This document shows, piece by piece, positions 1-11,689 of a stretch of 64,000 bases of DNA. The position numbers and the translations under genes were made by a program. Below the pieces are notes generated by a model. The model was not told where the DNA came from, searched no databases, and worked only from the letters and a program-made list of their open reading frames with translations. The stretch is from the NCBI GenBank assembly GCA_004154925.1, contig QJNS01000261.1:43916-107915 (forward strand). Direction: 5' to 3'. The stretch's first letter is position 1. Each line of letters starts with the position of its first letter. Source of the stretch: Monosporascus cannonballus (taxonomy: Eukaryota > Ascomycota > Sordariomycetes > Xylariales).

Positions 1-2
1 CC

Positions 3-2524
3 GAGATCAAATCACTGACGGAGAAGCTGGAGGAAACACAAGCCAAGTTGCGCGGATTGGAAACCAGCCTCAAGGAGGGAAAGCCGAATGCGGCATCGAC
101 AACCAAGCAACACGAATCCCAACTTGCAGCATCTAAGGCCAAGAATTCCGAACTGGATGCTGAGTTGAAGGAGGTCGCCAAGGCCAGATCGGAGCTGGAA
201 GAGAAGATTAGTGATCTCACCCGCGAGATCGATTCTTTGAAGAAGTCCAAGACGGAGGCCGAGGAAAAGGTTAGTCAACTTACCAAGCAGATTCAGTCGG
301 CCCCCCGGCCAGGCTCTTCCACTTCCCAGTCGTTAGAGGTGCCACCAGCTACGCCCGCGACTGGTGCTTCCAAGAAGAAGAACAACAAGAAAAAGAAGAA
401 GGGGGGTGCAGCTGCCGCCGCTGCCACGGAGACTACCCCGAGCGAGACTTCCGAGCAAGCACAACCTCCGCAGCCAGAAAAGCCCGATACTGAGGCGCTC
501 AACGAGGAAATTGCAAAACTGAAGGATGAGATCTCACAGAAGGATACCCAAATTGAACGTCTTTCTAAGCAGAGAAAGACCGAAGAAGACTTACGGGAAG
601 AGATCGAGAGCATGCAGGAGAATCTTATCAACATTGGCCAGGATCACGTCGAAGCGAAGGAGAAGATCAAAGGGTTGGAGTCGGAGAAGGCCACACTCCA
701 GTCTCGTATAGCCGAGCTAGAGGGGGAAATCGCTGCTTTCACTTCAAATGCTGAAACAAGCTCTAAGCTACAAACCGAGTTCGACTACATGAAGAGCGAA
801 TTCGATGAGCTCAAAATCAAATCCCAAACCCTACAATCGGACTTGGGAGCCGCGCAGCAGCTAGCCCAGACGCGGTACAAAGACCTCACGGAGCTCCGCG
901 AGATCCTGGCGAAGGCCCAACCTGAGCTCAAGAGTCTGCGCCAGGACTCTGCAGCCCTCAAGACCACTAGGGGCGAATTGGCGGCGAAGCAGAACGAAGT
1001 ACGGGCACTAGAGAAGAAGGAGAAAGATCTCAAGAACGAGATCACGCGCTCTCAGCGCCTAGCCGCGGACCGCGAGGCGGAGATCCGGCTCCTAAATGAC
1101 CGGCTGTCAGCCGAGAAGACGTCCCGCGCCCGCGTCGAGGACGAGCGCCGCGTCGCGGGCCGCGACCTCAGACGCGCCGAGGCCGAAAAGGTCGAGCTAT
1201 CCGCCAAAGCCGAAAAAGCAGAGCGCGAGCTGCAGTCGCTGCGCGAGGAGATCAACGCCCTACAACCCCGAATCAAGGAACTCGAGGCCAGCGTCGAGAA
1301 TCTCGAGAAAGAGAAGAGGCTCGCCAAGGATGAATCCGACCTCAGAACTCAGCAGTACAACAACGCGCAGGGCCTGCTGGCGAGCATGCGGGACCAGACG
1401 GCCGAGCTCAGCCTGCAGCTCCGCGAGGCGCGGTCGCAGGCCGAGGCGCTCGAGGAGGAGCTCGCGGAGACGCAGAGGCACCTGTCGGAGCGCGCGCGCG
1501 AGGGCGAGACGATGCGCCGGCTTCTGGCGGACGTCGACGAGCGTGCCGAAGCCAAGGTCCGCGAGATGCGGACCCGCCTCGAGGCCGCCGTGGAGGAGCG
1601 CGACCGCGCCGAGGACGAGGCGGCGACGGCGGCGCGGCGGCGCGCGCGCGAGGCCGAGGACCTCAAGTCCAAGCTGCGCGAGCTCGAGCGCGAGGTGCGG
1701 GAGCTCGCCCGCGAGCGCGACGACCTGGCGACGCGCGAGCAGGAGCACCGCCGGCGCCGCGAGGAGCTCGAGGAGCTCCAGCACAAGGCGGACGGCGAGA
1801 CGGGCGACCTGCAAGCCGCCGTCAAGAACCTCCGCGATGCCCTCGACAACAGCGAGGCCCAGGTCCGTGACGCCGAGGCCCGCAACGCCGACCTCAAGCG
1901 CGTCCTCGAAGAGAGCCGCGCCCGGTACGAGGGCGTCCGGAAGGAGCTCCGGGGCGTGCAGGCGCGGCTGACGGGTAGCAGCGAAAAAACGGCGGCCAGC
2001 GGTGGCGGGAGTATCCGGAGCAGCGTCGAGAGCGCGAGGAGCGGTGTCAACGGACACGGTAGTGGTTCAGGTGGCGCGAGTAGTCCGGGGGTCGATACAA
2101 TGTACCTCAAGACCATCCTGCTGCAGTTCCTCGAGGTCAAGGACGAGAAGGTGCGCTCGCAGCTCGTGCCGGTCTTGGGAAAGCTGTTGAAGTTTGATCA
2201 GTGAGTTTTTCTCTTCCCTCCTTTCCCCCTCACTCGGCGCCATCCTGCGCTCTTCTTCGCCTTTGACCCTGTCGCTCCTGCACTCACGCCTTCCCTTCTC
2301 GTTTTCTTGCTGGTCTGGCCCCTCTCCCCTCTACCTGTGCCGTACGCAGTTATATTCCGGCATTTTCAATTTGATATTAAGCACAGGTTTCGTGGTCGTT
2401 CCGGGCGTCTCTATGCCGGCGTGTATGCGTATAAATGAACGACTACTAACACGACGCGACAAACAGGAACGATCAACAGAAATGGATGACAGCCGTGCAG
2501 CACATGTCCAGGCCCGGGCGGTAG
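3..2524 (+). CDS. GRIP-domain golgin, Imh1-like, 3' part of gene (5' end outside the window)
   Basis: Probable trans-Golgi tether recruited to membranes by the GTPase Arl1. The reading frame is already open at base 3, so the N-terminus lies upstream of the window. Exons read as 3-2200 and 2467-2524, with a 266-nt intron (GTGAGT donor at 2201, TACTAAC branch point at 2444-2450, AG at 2465-2466). The visible 751 residues are almost all heptad coiled coil rich in Glu, Lys, Arg and Leu, with a lysine/alanine-rich break near 370-430 (KKKNNKKKKKGG then poly-Ala). The C-terminus is a GRIP domain (2100-2515). It begins MYLKTILLQFLE, and the Tyr codon at 2103-2105 is the expected Arl1-contact residue. 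Splicing completes the domain with DQNDQQKWMTAV before the stop at 2522-2524; without the intron the frame stops at once. Base composition climbs steeply toward 1400-1950, where arginine codons are mostly CGC/CGG. The family call is firm; the Imh1 orthology is inferred from the GRIP domain and coiled coil. Confidence 0.9.
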
Positions 2525-3822
2525 CAGGGCAGGCGATTCATGCGAAGTAGCGACTGACCGACTAGGTGACTGGTCCGTTGCTTAGCGGCTCGTCTACATC
2601 GGGAGGGATCAGGAGGGTGGGCGGATGTATAAAATAGAGCACCTGCACTTGAGGATCCGACCGTTCGCCCCGTCATTACTTGTACTAGCGTAGTGCGCAG
2701 TAACGATGCCGTGACGTTCTTGTCCTGGCCTGGTCTTATCAGTCCTCGTATTCGTCACTGCCCAGCACAGCGCGCGGGGGGAAGCGGCAAGGCCAAGATA
2801 GGTAGATCATGCACGGTGTAATACGATATGGAGAGTACTTCATACTATGCTACCGGTATCGCCGGGGCTATTCGTTTACTGCTCATCGTAGAACTCGTTT
2901 CGATGCCTGCTGTATTCTCCGGATATTGGGTACTACATATGTGGGTTGGGAGGGGTTAAACTGCGTACTAAGCAGCTATGTCTCCCGTGCAGTGGGGATG
3001 AGAGAAGGCCCTGACATAGTCACTAGCGTGGGCATGTCTAACTTGTTTGCTATGGGATACCCCTATAAGAAGAGAGGGTCCCTAAAGGAAATATTCCGGT
3101 ATCTTGTCATTTCTGACGCGCAGGGAAGGGGCTGGAGGAGATCTTGAGGCATGATTGGTGCCAGGGCAGAAATCGTGGCATCTAGCTAGTCATCTCTCTT
3201 TTCTTAGTCTCCCGCCCCATACAAGATATTCCAAGACACGCTCTAGAAGTCACCGGGAACCTCTTAAACAAGTGTGATAAGAGTATACATATAACAACAA
3301 GCTCTTTCGAAACGAAGGCTACGTCCCGCAGCGGGCATGGTAATAACGGTGAGTAGGCGAACGAGGACGATTACAACCCTTGAGGGACACAGCCTATGAA
3401 AATGCGACTCACGGAGGTGGGAACACGCATGAAAAGGGTGTCTACCGTGCGGCTAACGACCCGGAATAGGAGGACGGCGCCGCTGAGGACCTCATGGGCC
3501 GGTGGTTCCACTACCCTTTAACTTATTCAGCGTCAGCTAACCCAGCTTCCGGAGCGCCGCACTCGGTAGACGAGCCGTTTGCCCAAGATTTTAGCGCTGG
3601 CTATGGCGATTAGAGCCAACAGGATTTTAACAGACATATCCTTATAGTAACATAAGTTTGCGGAAGCTCGCAGTAAATGCAATATTCAGCCTCTTAGAGC
3701 TATAGTATGTATATAGTGGTTAAATGGTAATGGCTGGTCATTCTCACCATCCACCGATAATAACCACGAAGTACAATACCAGACTCGGTCTCTAAGGGTT
3801 ACCCAAGCGGCCCTTGAATGCA
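2525..3822. other. Intergenic region without a supported gene
   Basis: This stretch has ordinary GC and no family-like reading frame. The ORF at 2809-3147 has no recognisable motif, no plausible splice partners and mixed codon use. The segment at 3290-3600 is GC-richer than its surroundings but broken by stops in all frames I read. The first few hundred bases probably hold the golgin 3' UTR. Confidence 0.6.
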
Positions 3823-4451
3823 TTAACATCTTGAGCCGTGTCGCACAATGACATTAACATTATCATTATGGAATCTCTCGCCACTGACGAGCCATGCCAG
3901 AATATAGGGGCGTGCACAGTCGTTAACGATCACTTGACCTGCATTCGCGATATCGCTAAAGGAACCAAGGGTGTACGGAAAGGGATTCGAATTATGGTTT
4001 GAAATACAAACTCGAGATGGAATGTGGCAGGAGGTACGTCGTTACACCACCAGATTGTGTCATTGTTTTCGCAAGAAACCTTCCCACAGTTTCCAGGGCC
4101 AGGGCCGTTCGTAGCAGGGCCAGGAACATCTCTCAGATATTTTATACCCAACCTGATGTATATGAGATCCGCCTCAGTGAAACCTTTGCAGACAGTATGG
4201 TTACGCCTTTCCAACCCGGATTCGGGGGTTTCGGGAGTATCGAAAGTTTCAGTCCCAGAAACATTGAAAGTGGCGATCTCGGCATCGTATTCGGGGTACA
4301 ATTCGAGAAGTTGGTCATAGACCTGCTGAACTGTGCCGTTCAGGATCACAGGATCTTGCCCTGGGCGAACTGGAACCTCCCATTCGAGTTCTGTAACACC
4401 ATAACCCTCGATGGGGGTATGAGACCCTGCATCACACACAGAAGCATATAA
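3823..4451 (-). pseudogene. Small secreted protein gene, exon 2 (separated from exon 1 by nested transposons)
   Basis: Reads on the minus strand from a clean acceptor (TTCTTCAG, AG at 4452-4453) into LYASVCDAGSHTPIEGYGV. Cysteines and the motif NGPGPGNCGKVSC then WWCND follow, which I recognise from a widespread family of small secreted ascomycete proteins of unknown function. No in-frame ATG precedes it, because the signal-peptide exon now sits at 24327-24377. After WWCND the frame runs on with unrelated residues to a stop near 3930. The family's normal C-terminus (TLGSFSDIANAGQVIV, then a short tail ending in Cys) is readable in another frame and stops at 3823-3825. No canonical intron I tried joins the two frames, so a frameshift near 3960-3990 is likely. 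The gene is therefore broken twice, once by the insertions and once by the frameshift. It could be an effector, but nothing in the sequence proves a role. Confidence 0.75.
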
Positions 4452-4574
4452 CTGAAGAAAAGGTGTATTAAAGGTTGCCTCACCTCTCGAATGTCCTAGC
4501 TAGAAGGTAAGAGTAACGAACCCTCCTTTTATACACGTAAATATAGCTGTAGCTGAGAGAAAAGGATACCGGGG
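4418..4574. repeat. 239-bp direct duplication, left copy, first part
   Basis: Together with 11248-11329 this makes 239 bp (157 + 82) that matches 24015-24253 base for base in length, with only scattered substitutions, many of them C/T or G/A. It covers the first codons of exon 2 and the 3' part of the intron of the secreted protein gene. A gypsy element (4575-11242) later split this copy, and its 5-bp TSD CGGGG is at 4570-4574 and 11243-11247. Confidence 0.85.
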
Positions 4575-4959
4575 TGTGACGGCTAGGCGGTTTAACCAAC
4601 TATTAAACCTTAAGTCGACGGGTTTATGTTGGCAGGAGTATCGTGGAAATCTGAGTAATGGATATAATAACGTATCACGTTTCGTAATGCCAAGGGTGCC
4701 TTAGGTAATAATGTTATATTGCAAGCTGAAGCTATTTAGATTATGGAATTAATAAACGTATATATTTTTTTTTTTAGCTGGATTACTACCAGTAAGTTAG
4801 TAATCCGGCTTATTAATTTACTATTAATAAGTTGGTAATCCGGCTTACTGGCTTACCACCAGTAAGTTGGTAATTTATTACGTAACCTGATCCATATAGT
4901 TTTTTTGGCCTTTTCCGTTACGACCGTTCCTGGAGGCCGTAACTTATTAAATCGTAATA
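4575..4959 (-). repeat. 3' LTR of gypsy copy 1
   Basis: 385-bp LTR that pairs with 10855-11242. It contains an internal cluster of repeated units around AGTAAGTTGGTAATCCGG (about 4785-4880), which other LTRs of this family replace with different repeats. Confidence 0.85.
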
Positions 4960-5032
4960 CGATTTCCCTTTTCCTAAAATTTTATCCCTAAGATTTTTTT
5001 GTCCTGATAAGTTTTTTCCATATACCTTTAAC

Positions 5033-5450
5033 ATATTTTCCGGTATATCCAAATATTATTTTCGCAAATCCAAATAACGACTTGCCTTGATTAATTTAAT
5101 TAAATTCGAAAATTTTAATGCAATATTTTATTTTTTTTATTTTATTCGGCAGCTTAATTACCAAATAATAAATAAGGTTTTTCGTTATAAAGAATATATT
5201 TATCGAAATTATTCGTATAACGAAATAAAATTTTTTTATTTTTATAATTAATCATTATATCGCAAAATCGAAAAAATTAATAAAAAAAATTAACGGCCGA
5301 AAAATCTTTATTCAAAATTTTTATGTACTTTTTTTGCATACGTTATTAATATTAATATTATTAATTTTAAGATATAAAACTTATTAATTATATTTTTTAA
5401 TCCTTAAATAATTTTAACGATTTTACGTAATTAAAATCGGAATCCGTAAT
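5033..5450 (+). pseudogene. Antisense ORF of gypsy copy 1 (brtn-like), degraded
   Basis: This lies antisense to gag-pol, just inside the 3' LTR. It starts at ATA (ATG converted) at 5033 and reads IFSGISKYYFRKSK, then after stops the motif VFRYKEYIYRNYSYNEI near 5177-5230. The same motif and position occur in the other three gypsy copies of the window (RYKEY or close variants). The 3' limit is not clear. The function is unknown. From memory, Boty-like elements of Botrytis carry an antisense gene named brtn at this place. Confidence 0.55.
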
Positions 5451-8400
5451 TAAGGTTTAGGTTTTAAGAAAAATGGACGTTATTAATTAAAATGCAATAA
5501 ATTAAGGGCTTTCCTTTATAAATCTTATAAATTGGGATATTATTATTTCGGGTAATTCCGCCGTTATTAATAAAATTTTTTCAATAGGTATTAAATGCTA
5601 ATAAGACTTTTAGCGGGTTTTTAGGTATTTTCAGAATTTGGGTATTTTTTTTATTTAATTAGGTATTAAATAAATTTATTTTATTTTCGTATATCGAAAT
5701 TTTTTTTTACCTTATATATTTGTTCGTTTTTTATTTCCATATCGTTTTATATCGTATATACTTTAATTATATTTACTGTTAATTTAAATAAGGAAATATA
5801 AAAAATTAAATAAAATTTAATTTTTGGTAAAAGTTTTAATAAATAATTATTTTTTAAGATTTTTTTGGCGATTTTATATAAATTAATATATTTAAAATCG
5901 AATTTTTTATTAAATCGTTTTATTTAAATATTTTTTATAACGAAAAAAATTATTTTTCCTTTTTCGAAAATTAGTTTTTTTTAATTTTTTTAATTATAAT
6001 ATTTATTTATTTAATTTCGTACCAATTTTAATTTTAATTTTATTTTTTAATATAATTATCGTAATTATTTTAACGTAAGGATTATTTCAATATTAATTAA
6101 ACTATTATTATGTACTTTTTTATAAATTTTTAGAATAAAATCAAAATTTGTATTCGTAAATATTATGTTAATATTTTCGTAATAATTAATATTATAAGTT
6201 AATTATATAATTATTAATTTTTTAACTTAATTATTTTATTCGTAATTAATGTAATATTATAAATAAGTTTTTAAGGTTTAATTTATTCGTTTTATTTATT
6301 TATTTATTTAAGGTTTAAACGTATTAAATAATATGTAATTTAGGTTGATTTATATTATAAAATTTTGCTAAAATTTAAATATAAATATTAATCCTTTATT
6401 TAATATAATTTTTATTAATAATTTATATATATTAAAAATATGTTTAAAAAATATATGTTAATTATTCGGCGCTTATATCTTTATAATATAATAAGAAATA
6501 AAAGATTTTCGTAAATCGGTTAATTATTACGAAAATGTTATCGTAATATATTTCCGTAATTGGATTTTTTGATATAAAAAACTTAATAATAAAGTTAAAT
6601 ATAACTAAATATTATAATTATTTTATAACTAATAATAATTATAATTTTTTATATGGTTTATGTCGTCGAACCTTTATTTTGGCGCAAATATCGTATTGCC
6701 GTATAGTTTTTTTATACTGTTAATTTTATTTTGGAAAAAAGATATATATGTTAAAATTGCTTTAAGGTTTTATAGATTTCTGGATATTTATATAACTAAT
6801 ATTCGTATATTTTTCGTATTAGATTTTTCCGGTATTTTTTTAAAATTTATTTTTTATTTATTTTTTAGTTTGTTAGAAAATTATCGTTATATTATTATAA
6901 TTTGTCGTAAACGTAAATATCTCTTTATAATAATATTAAAAATTATGTAACTAATTTTAACTAATTTTTTTTCGAAATTTAATCGTTTACTTAAAGTATT
7001 TATTTTGCCATTTTTTAATCTTTTTTATAAATAATAACAAAGTTAAAGTTCGTTAATTTTTTTGTATATTTTAATTATTGTTTTATAAATTCCTTAATCG
7101 TAATAAATTGGATAAAAATTTAATAATCCGTACAAATCTTAATTTGGTATAAGTTTCCCTTTAGGAAATATTTAAATTTCCGAAATGCCATAATAATAGC
7201 CATAAATTCTTTATTTGGAATACCGTAATTAAGTTCGGCTCCTTTTAATTTATACGAAAAAAATATAATAAAATATAATTTGTTTTAATTATTTCGTTAT
7301 CCGATTATTACGTTTAACGCGTAATCCGAAATATCGGTTTTTAATTTAACGGGGCGGTTTAAATCGTATATAATTAATATTAGTTTATTGGTAATTATAT
7401 CCTTAATATTCTAAAATGCTTTTTCCGTATTTGGCGTTTATTTGAATTTTTTTTTCGTAAAATTCGTTAAAAATCTAATTATTTTATTAAAATTTCGAAT
7501 AAACTTTTTATAATAATTGGCGAATTTAAAAAATATTTATATTTCTTTAATTATTATTAACGTTTATTATTTTATAATTATAACGATTTTTTTGGAATTT
7601 ATCTTAATATATCTTAGGATAATAATATATTTTAAATATTTTACTTTTTATGTATAAAAATAATTCTTTTTTATATTAATAAGTAACTTTACGTTTTATA
7701 AATTTTAAAGAATTTTATGAACGTATTTTACGTATATTTTTTTATTTTTAAAAAGATAAAAATGTTATCGAAATAATAAACGACGAAAATATCGAAATAT
7801 TTTCGTAACATATAATTTATTATCCGTTAAAAAGTTACTAATACGTTCTTAAATCCCATTAATATAATTAAATATTTAAATAATCCGTATTTCGTCCTAA
7901 AAATTGTTTTTTATTTATATTTTTTTTTAATTTTAATAGAGTTATATTTATTTTTAAAATCGAATATTATAAATTATTTAATTCCGTAAAATCGGTTTTT
8001 TATTTCCGTAATTAAAGGTAATAATATTTAATTTTTAATAATAATGTTATTTAATTGCCGATAATTAATTACAAATCGTAATTTTTTATTTTTTTAAGTA
8101 CGAAAAATATTAGATATTCTGCCGGTGATTTCAAAAGTCGAATTTATTTTTTTTATAACCGATCTTTCAGGTATTTTTTGAAAATATGTAATTCGTTTCC
8201 ATTAAAATTATAAATAAAGTAAAACTTTGTCGAAATTCTTTTTTTAAAAGTTATTTTATAATCTTATTCGTTATATTTTAATAATTTTATATTAAGCTCC
8301 TTTTTAAAAAGTAATTCGTATTTGTAATATTATGATAACATATTAATTAAATCTTTTAATTTTTTAAATTATTATTTTTATTATTTTAAATTATTATTTA

Positions 8401-10450
8401 AATACCTTAATTTCGTTTTAATAATAATAACGATACGTCGTATTTTTCTTTAATATTTGTTTTTTTTCTTCTGTTTTGTTTTTTTAAGTAATAAGGTATT
8501 TATCGTATCCTTATACCTATATTCGTCGCCATTATCGATCGAATATTAAAATCTTAATTTTTTTTTATCTATTAATAAAATATAAGGCAAACTTTACCTG
8601 GCCAATCCCGCCATTAATTAAGATTCCGTATTAACGTATCCATAGTAATTTTAAAATTATATTATAATTTCCGAATAAAACAATATCGAAATTAACCGTT
8701 TGATATTATTCTTAAATAAAAATCTCGAAATAATTAATTTCGCATATAATTTTTCCGTTATCGTAAGCGAATTCTTAATTTTCGGCATTTGTCGCTATAT
8801 AAGATTTTAATTTATATCTTTATGGCAATTTAAATTTATTAACTATATCCGGTACAATATAATTTCCGCCCAAAGCTCTATAATTTACTATTACGGTATA
8901 CTAATACGTTCCGATTTATATATCCAAAGTAATAAAGTTATTAATGTTTCCTATCGTCGCATTTAAAGTCTTTCTTAAGAATTCCTTTTAATTCCTTTAG
9001 GTTTCGTCATCCTGCGGCTTTTTTACAGGTAACCTTTTTTTTTAACTCTTATTCGAATCTGTCGAACCTTATTTGTATCTTTATATATAACGCGTCAAAC
9101 TGCTATATCTATCGTTATTATCGGCGTACTATTTCTTTAAATTATATTAATTATTTTTAATTCTTTTGCAATTTCTTTTCCTATCGAATAAATTATTTTC
9201 TTATATTTATAATTGTATCCCATTATATGTTATTTTGGTTGTCGTTTTAGAAATTTCCTATAAATTAACGTATTTTTTCCTTAGTAACCTTTTTTTTTAA
9301 AAAAATCTATAATAAATATTAATTAAAAATTAAAATCCGTAATAACTTTTTAATAATGCTTTTTTATTATACGCTAAATTAATTTCTTTTCCGTTTGGTA
9401 ATTATATTATCTATAATAATAAAAAGGGTTTTTTATAGGCATTATTTTTTTAAGCTAATTCTTTATTTCGATCAATTACTGGATATTTTTAAGGGCTATA
9501 ATCAAAATTGTTAATATTATTATTTATTATTCTTATTATGTCCGGTACGGTTTGGAAAATGCAATTTTTCGTAATACATACCGATAATTCATATATAAAT
9601 ATATTATTTTTATTTCTTGTAATCGGGATATTCTCGTCGCCGACAATATATAGCATGTATTTTACCGTATCGATCGGGTATTCCGGGGCAGAATTTTTTT
9701 ATTTAATCCCGGTATTCGTATAATTATCTTTATAACGTTTCTTACTGTATTCGTAATACTTATTAAGTTAATTTTCTGCTTTTTTATATTTTTTATCGAA
9801 TTCTTTATTATAATAATCCTTATTGGACCTTTTGCCTAAGGCCTAATACGTACTTAACTTAAATTATATTAATAACTTTGCTATCGTTTCTTTGGTTATT
9901 TTTAGATTATTTTTCCGGTATAAGGGTTTAATTATTTTGCCGTAATTATTTGGGCTTTTTATATTTATAAGCTTTATGTCCTATTTTGCCATAATTAAAA
10001 CATTTAATCTGGCTTTAATTTTGCCTGTAAATAACGCCGAATTCTATAAATTCTAATGCCGTTTTATAAAAAGTAAAAGGTATATTTTTTCTCTTAATTA
10101 AATTTGTTATATTCCGAACGTAAGATATATTATTTCTTTTTTTCCTATCGTTTTTTAAATTATTAATTATTAATCTTAATTATCTTTATAACATACCGGT
10201 TTAAAATAACTAATCGTTTAATTCAAATAATTTTATCTTTTATATTATCCTTTAGCCATTTATAAAATATATCGATAAAAATATCGGTTTTATCGTTTTT
10301 TTATCCCGCCTTAACCGCAAAAGTTTTGAAAATTACAACGTACTTGAACACAAATCCTTTTTATCGAAATTATAAAAATTATTAAGCCGTTAATTATTTT
10401 TTATCCGGATTGCCGAAATTATTACGTATTTTATTTTCGAAATTAGTATA
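5450..10450 (-). pseudogene. gag-pol relic of gypsy copy 1
   Basis: Minus-strand remains of gag (zinc knuckle near 9950-10000), aspartic protease, reverse transcriptase, RNase H and integrase, in chromovirus order. Stops are dense in every frame and mostly match RIP of CAA/CAG/TGG. Limits are approximate. The plus-strand ORF at 9508-9723 is the antisense shadow of the protease region; the same shadow appears at 52076-52288 (minus) in copy 3. Confidence 0.7.
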
Positions 10451-10854
10451 AATTAAAAAAATTTAATTAATAATTCTTTTTTTATTTTTCTTAGTTTTAG
10501 GAAATTTCTTATAATAGATTTAAATTAATTAACCGCATTTTTTATTAAATATGTTTTTATTATTAGGATTATATCCGCTAAGTTATTAAGGTTTAAAAAA
10601 TAAAGGTAAATTCGTACTTAAGTTAAAAAAATCTAAAGGTTATTTTTTTTATCGTAAGGTTCTGGTTTTTTCGGCTTTATACAAACGAAAAAAAGTTAAG
10701 TAAATAACATAACCTTAAGTTATCGAATTTTTTTTAATTCCCGAATTCGAACTTAAAATTATTAAATAAGGGTTTCCTAAATGCTAGTCGATATTTTAAC
10801 AGTATTAAATATTATTCAGAATTTAACGGTATTATTAAATAAAAGTTTACAACA

Positions 10855-11242
10855 TATAATAGCTAAACGGTTTAATTAATTATTAAACCTTAAGTTAACG
10901 GATTTATATTAATAGAAATATTATAGGAATTTAAATAATAAATATAATAATATATTACGTTTCGTAATACCAAAAGTACTTTAAGTAACGATATTATATT
11001 ATAAGCTAAAATTATTTAAATTATGGAATTAATAAATATATATATATATATATATTTTAGTTAAATTATTACCAATAAGTTGGTAATCCGGTTTATTAGC
11101 TTACTACCAGTAAATTAGTGATCCGGCTTACTGGCTTACCACCAGTGAGTTGGTAATCCATCACGTAACCTGACCCACATAATTTTCTTGGCCTTCTCCG
11201 TTACGACCGTTCCTGGAGGCCGTGGCTTGTCAGGTCGTAATA
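10855..11242 (-). repeat. 5' LTR of gypsy copy 1
   Basis: 388-bp LTR that pairs with 4575-4959 and is followed by the second CGGGG at 11243-11247. It ends GTCGTAATA; the expected terminal CA/TG dinucleotides are partly converted. Confidence 0.85.
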
Positions 11243-11247
11243 CGGGG

Positions 11248-11329
11248 GTGCATAAAGTAGCCTTGTTTCAGTAGATGATCAAATTAAGCCAAGGCTTAGC
11301 TATTTGATCGACTTCAGCTGGGTTTAACA
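11248..11329. repeat. 239-bp direct duplication, left copy, second part
   Basis: Continues the match to 24172-24253 after the gypsy insertion. It contains an imperfect hairpin with CTAAGCC/GGCTTAG-type arms inside GATCAAA...TTTGATC. The homology stops at ACA (11327-11329), where the copia-derived insertion begins. Confidence 0.85.
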
Positions 11330-11481
11330 CACCCCCCCAGCTGTTAGGAACTACAGCTAAAGCTTTCATAACTCTAAAGAATTTCCTAAAAAGGAAATAC
11401 CGTGGTAATTAGGACAAAAATAAGGAAAATAAAAAGTCGGGAAGGTGCGTTATAAAGCATTCTTTACGACGCATTTCCGAA

Positions 11482-11552
11482 GCTTTTAATGGGATTCGAA
11501 CCCATGCCTTTAGGTATTAGGACCTGATATTATACCGCTAAATTACAGAAGC
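11482..11552 (-). tRNA. tRNA-like sequence, degraded
   Basis: 71 nt that can be folded on the minus strand as a cloverleaf. The acceptor is GCTTCTG against TAAAAGC (one mismatch), the D-arm is rich in GGTATA, the T-arm is perfect (ATGGG TTCGAAT CCCAT), and an anticodon stem-loop can form around CAGGTCCTAATACCT. The anticodon cannot be assigned, because the loop is 6 or 8 nt depending on pairing and bases look RIP-altered. It lies between the end of copia pol and the left end of the element, so it is probably a captured or element-borne tRNA relic and not a working gene. Confidence 0.5.
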
Positions 11553-11689
11553 TTTGTTAGAAAACTTCCTTACTAATCTTACCTTTAAAGTCGTTTAAGG
11601 ATAAAGATGTAAAAACGGTAAGGGAAAGAGCGATAGGAAGAAAACGGGGGCAACAATTTTCGGTTATTAGATGACGCCTGGAATAAATT

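Larger units (their letters stand above)
4575..11242 (-). mobile_element. Ty3/gypsy chromovirus copy 1 (Boty-like), RIP-degraded
   Basis: Complete element of 6668 bp in minus orientation. Its LTRs (4575-4959 and 10855-11242) begin TGTGACGGCTAGGCGG on the plus strand and are the reverse complement of the LTR family at 50565-57311. The TSD is CGGGG on both sides, and removing the element plus one TSD gives the uninterrupted sequence seen at 24160-24180. Coding sense is minus. A gag zinc knuckle (CFNYGKIGHKAYK) is readable near 9950-10000, with protease, reverse transcriptase and integrase regions following toward lower coordinates. All frames are riddled with TAA/TAG at Gln and Trp positions. 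The outer ends of the right LTR keep more C and G than the interior. Confidence 0.9.

Noticed and set aside
1096..2140. Long ORFs on both strands (for example 1096-1971 plus, 1260-2057 minus, 1349-2140 minus)
   Set aside because: They overlap the GC-rich coiled-coil exon of the golgin in other frames and show arginine/serine-rich nonsense composition.
2194..2550. 118-residue ORF after the golgin
   Set aside because: It covers the golgin intron and last exon in another frame; splicing explains the sequence.
9508..9723. Hydrophobic 71-residue ORF
   Set aside because: It is the antisense of the RIPed protease region; the same shadow appears at 52076-52288 and 17751-18158.
11482..11552. Functional tRNA gene
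   Set aside because: The acceptor has a mismatch, the anticodon loop has a wrong size, and the sequence lies in RIPed transposon DNA. Kept only as tRNA-like.
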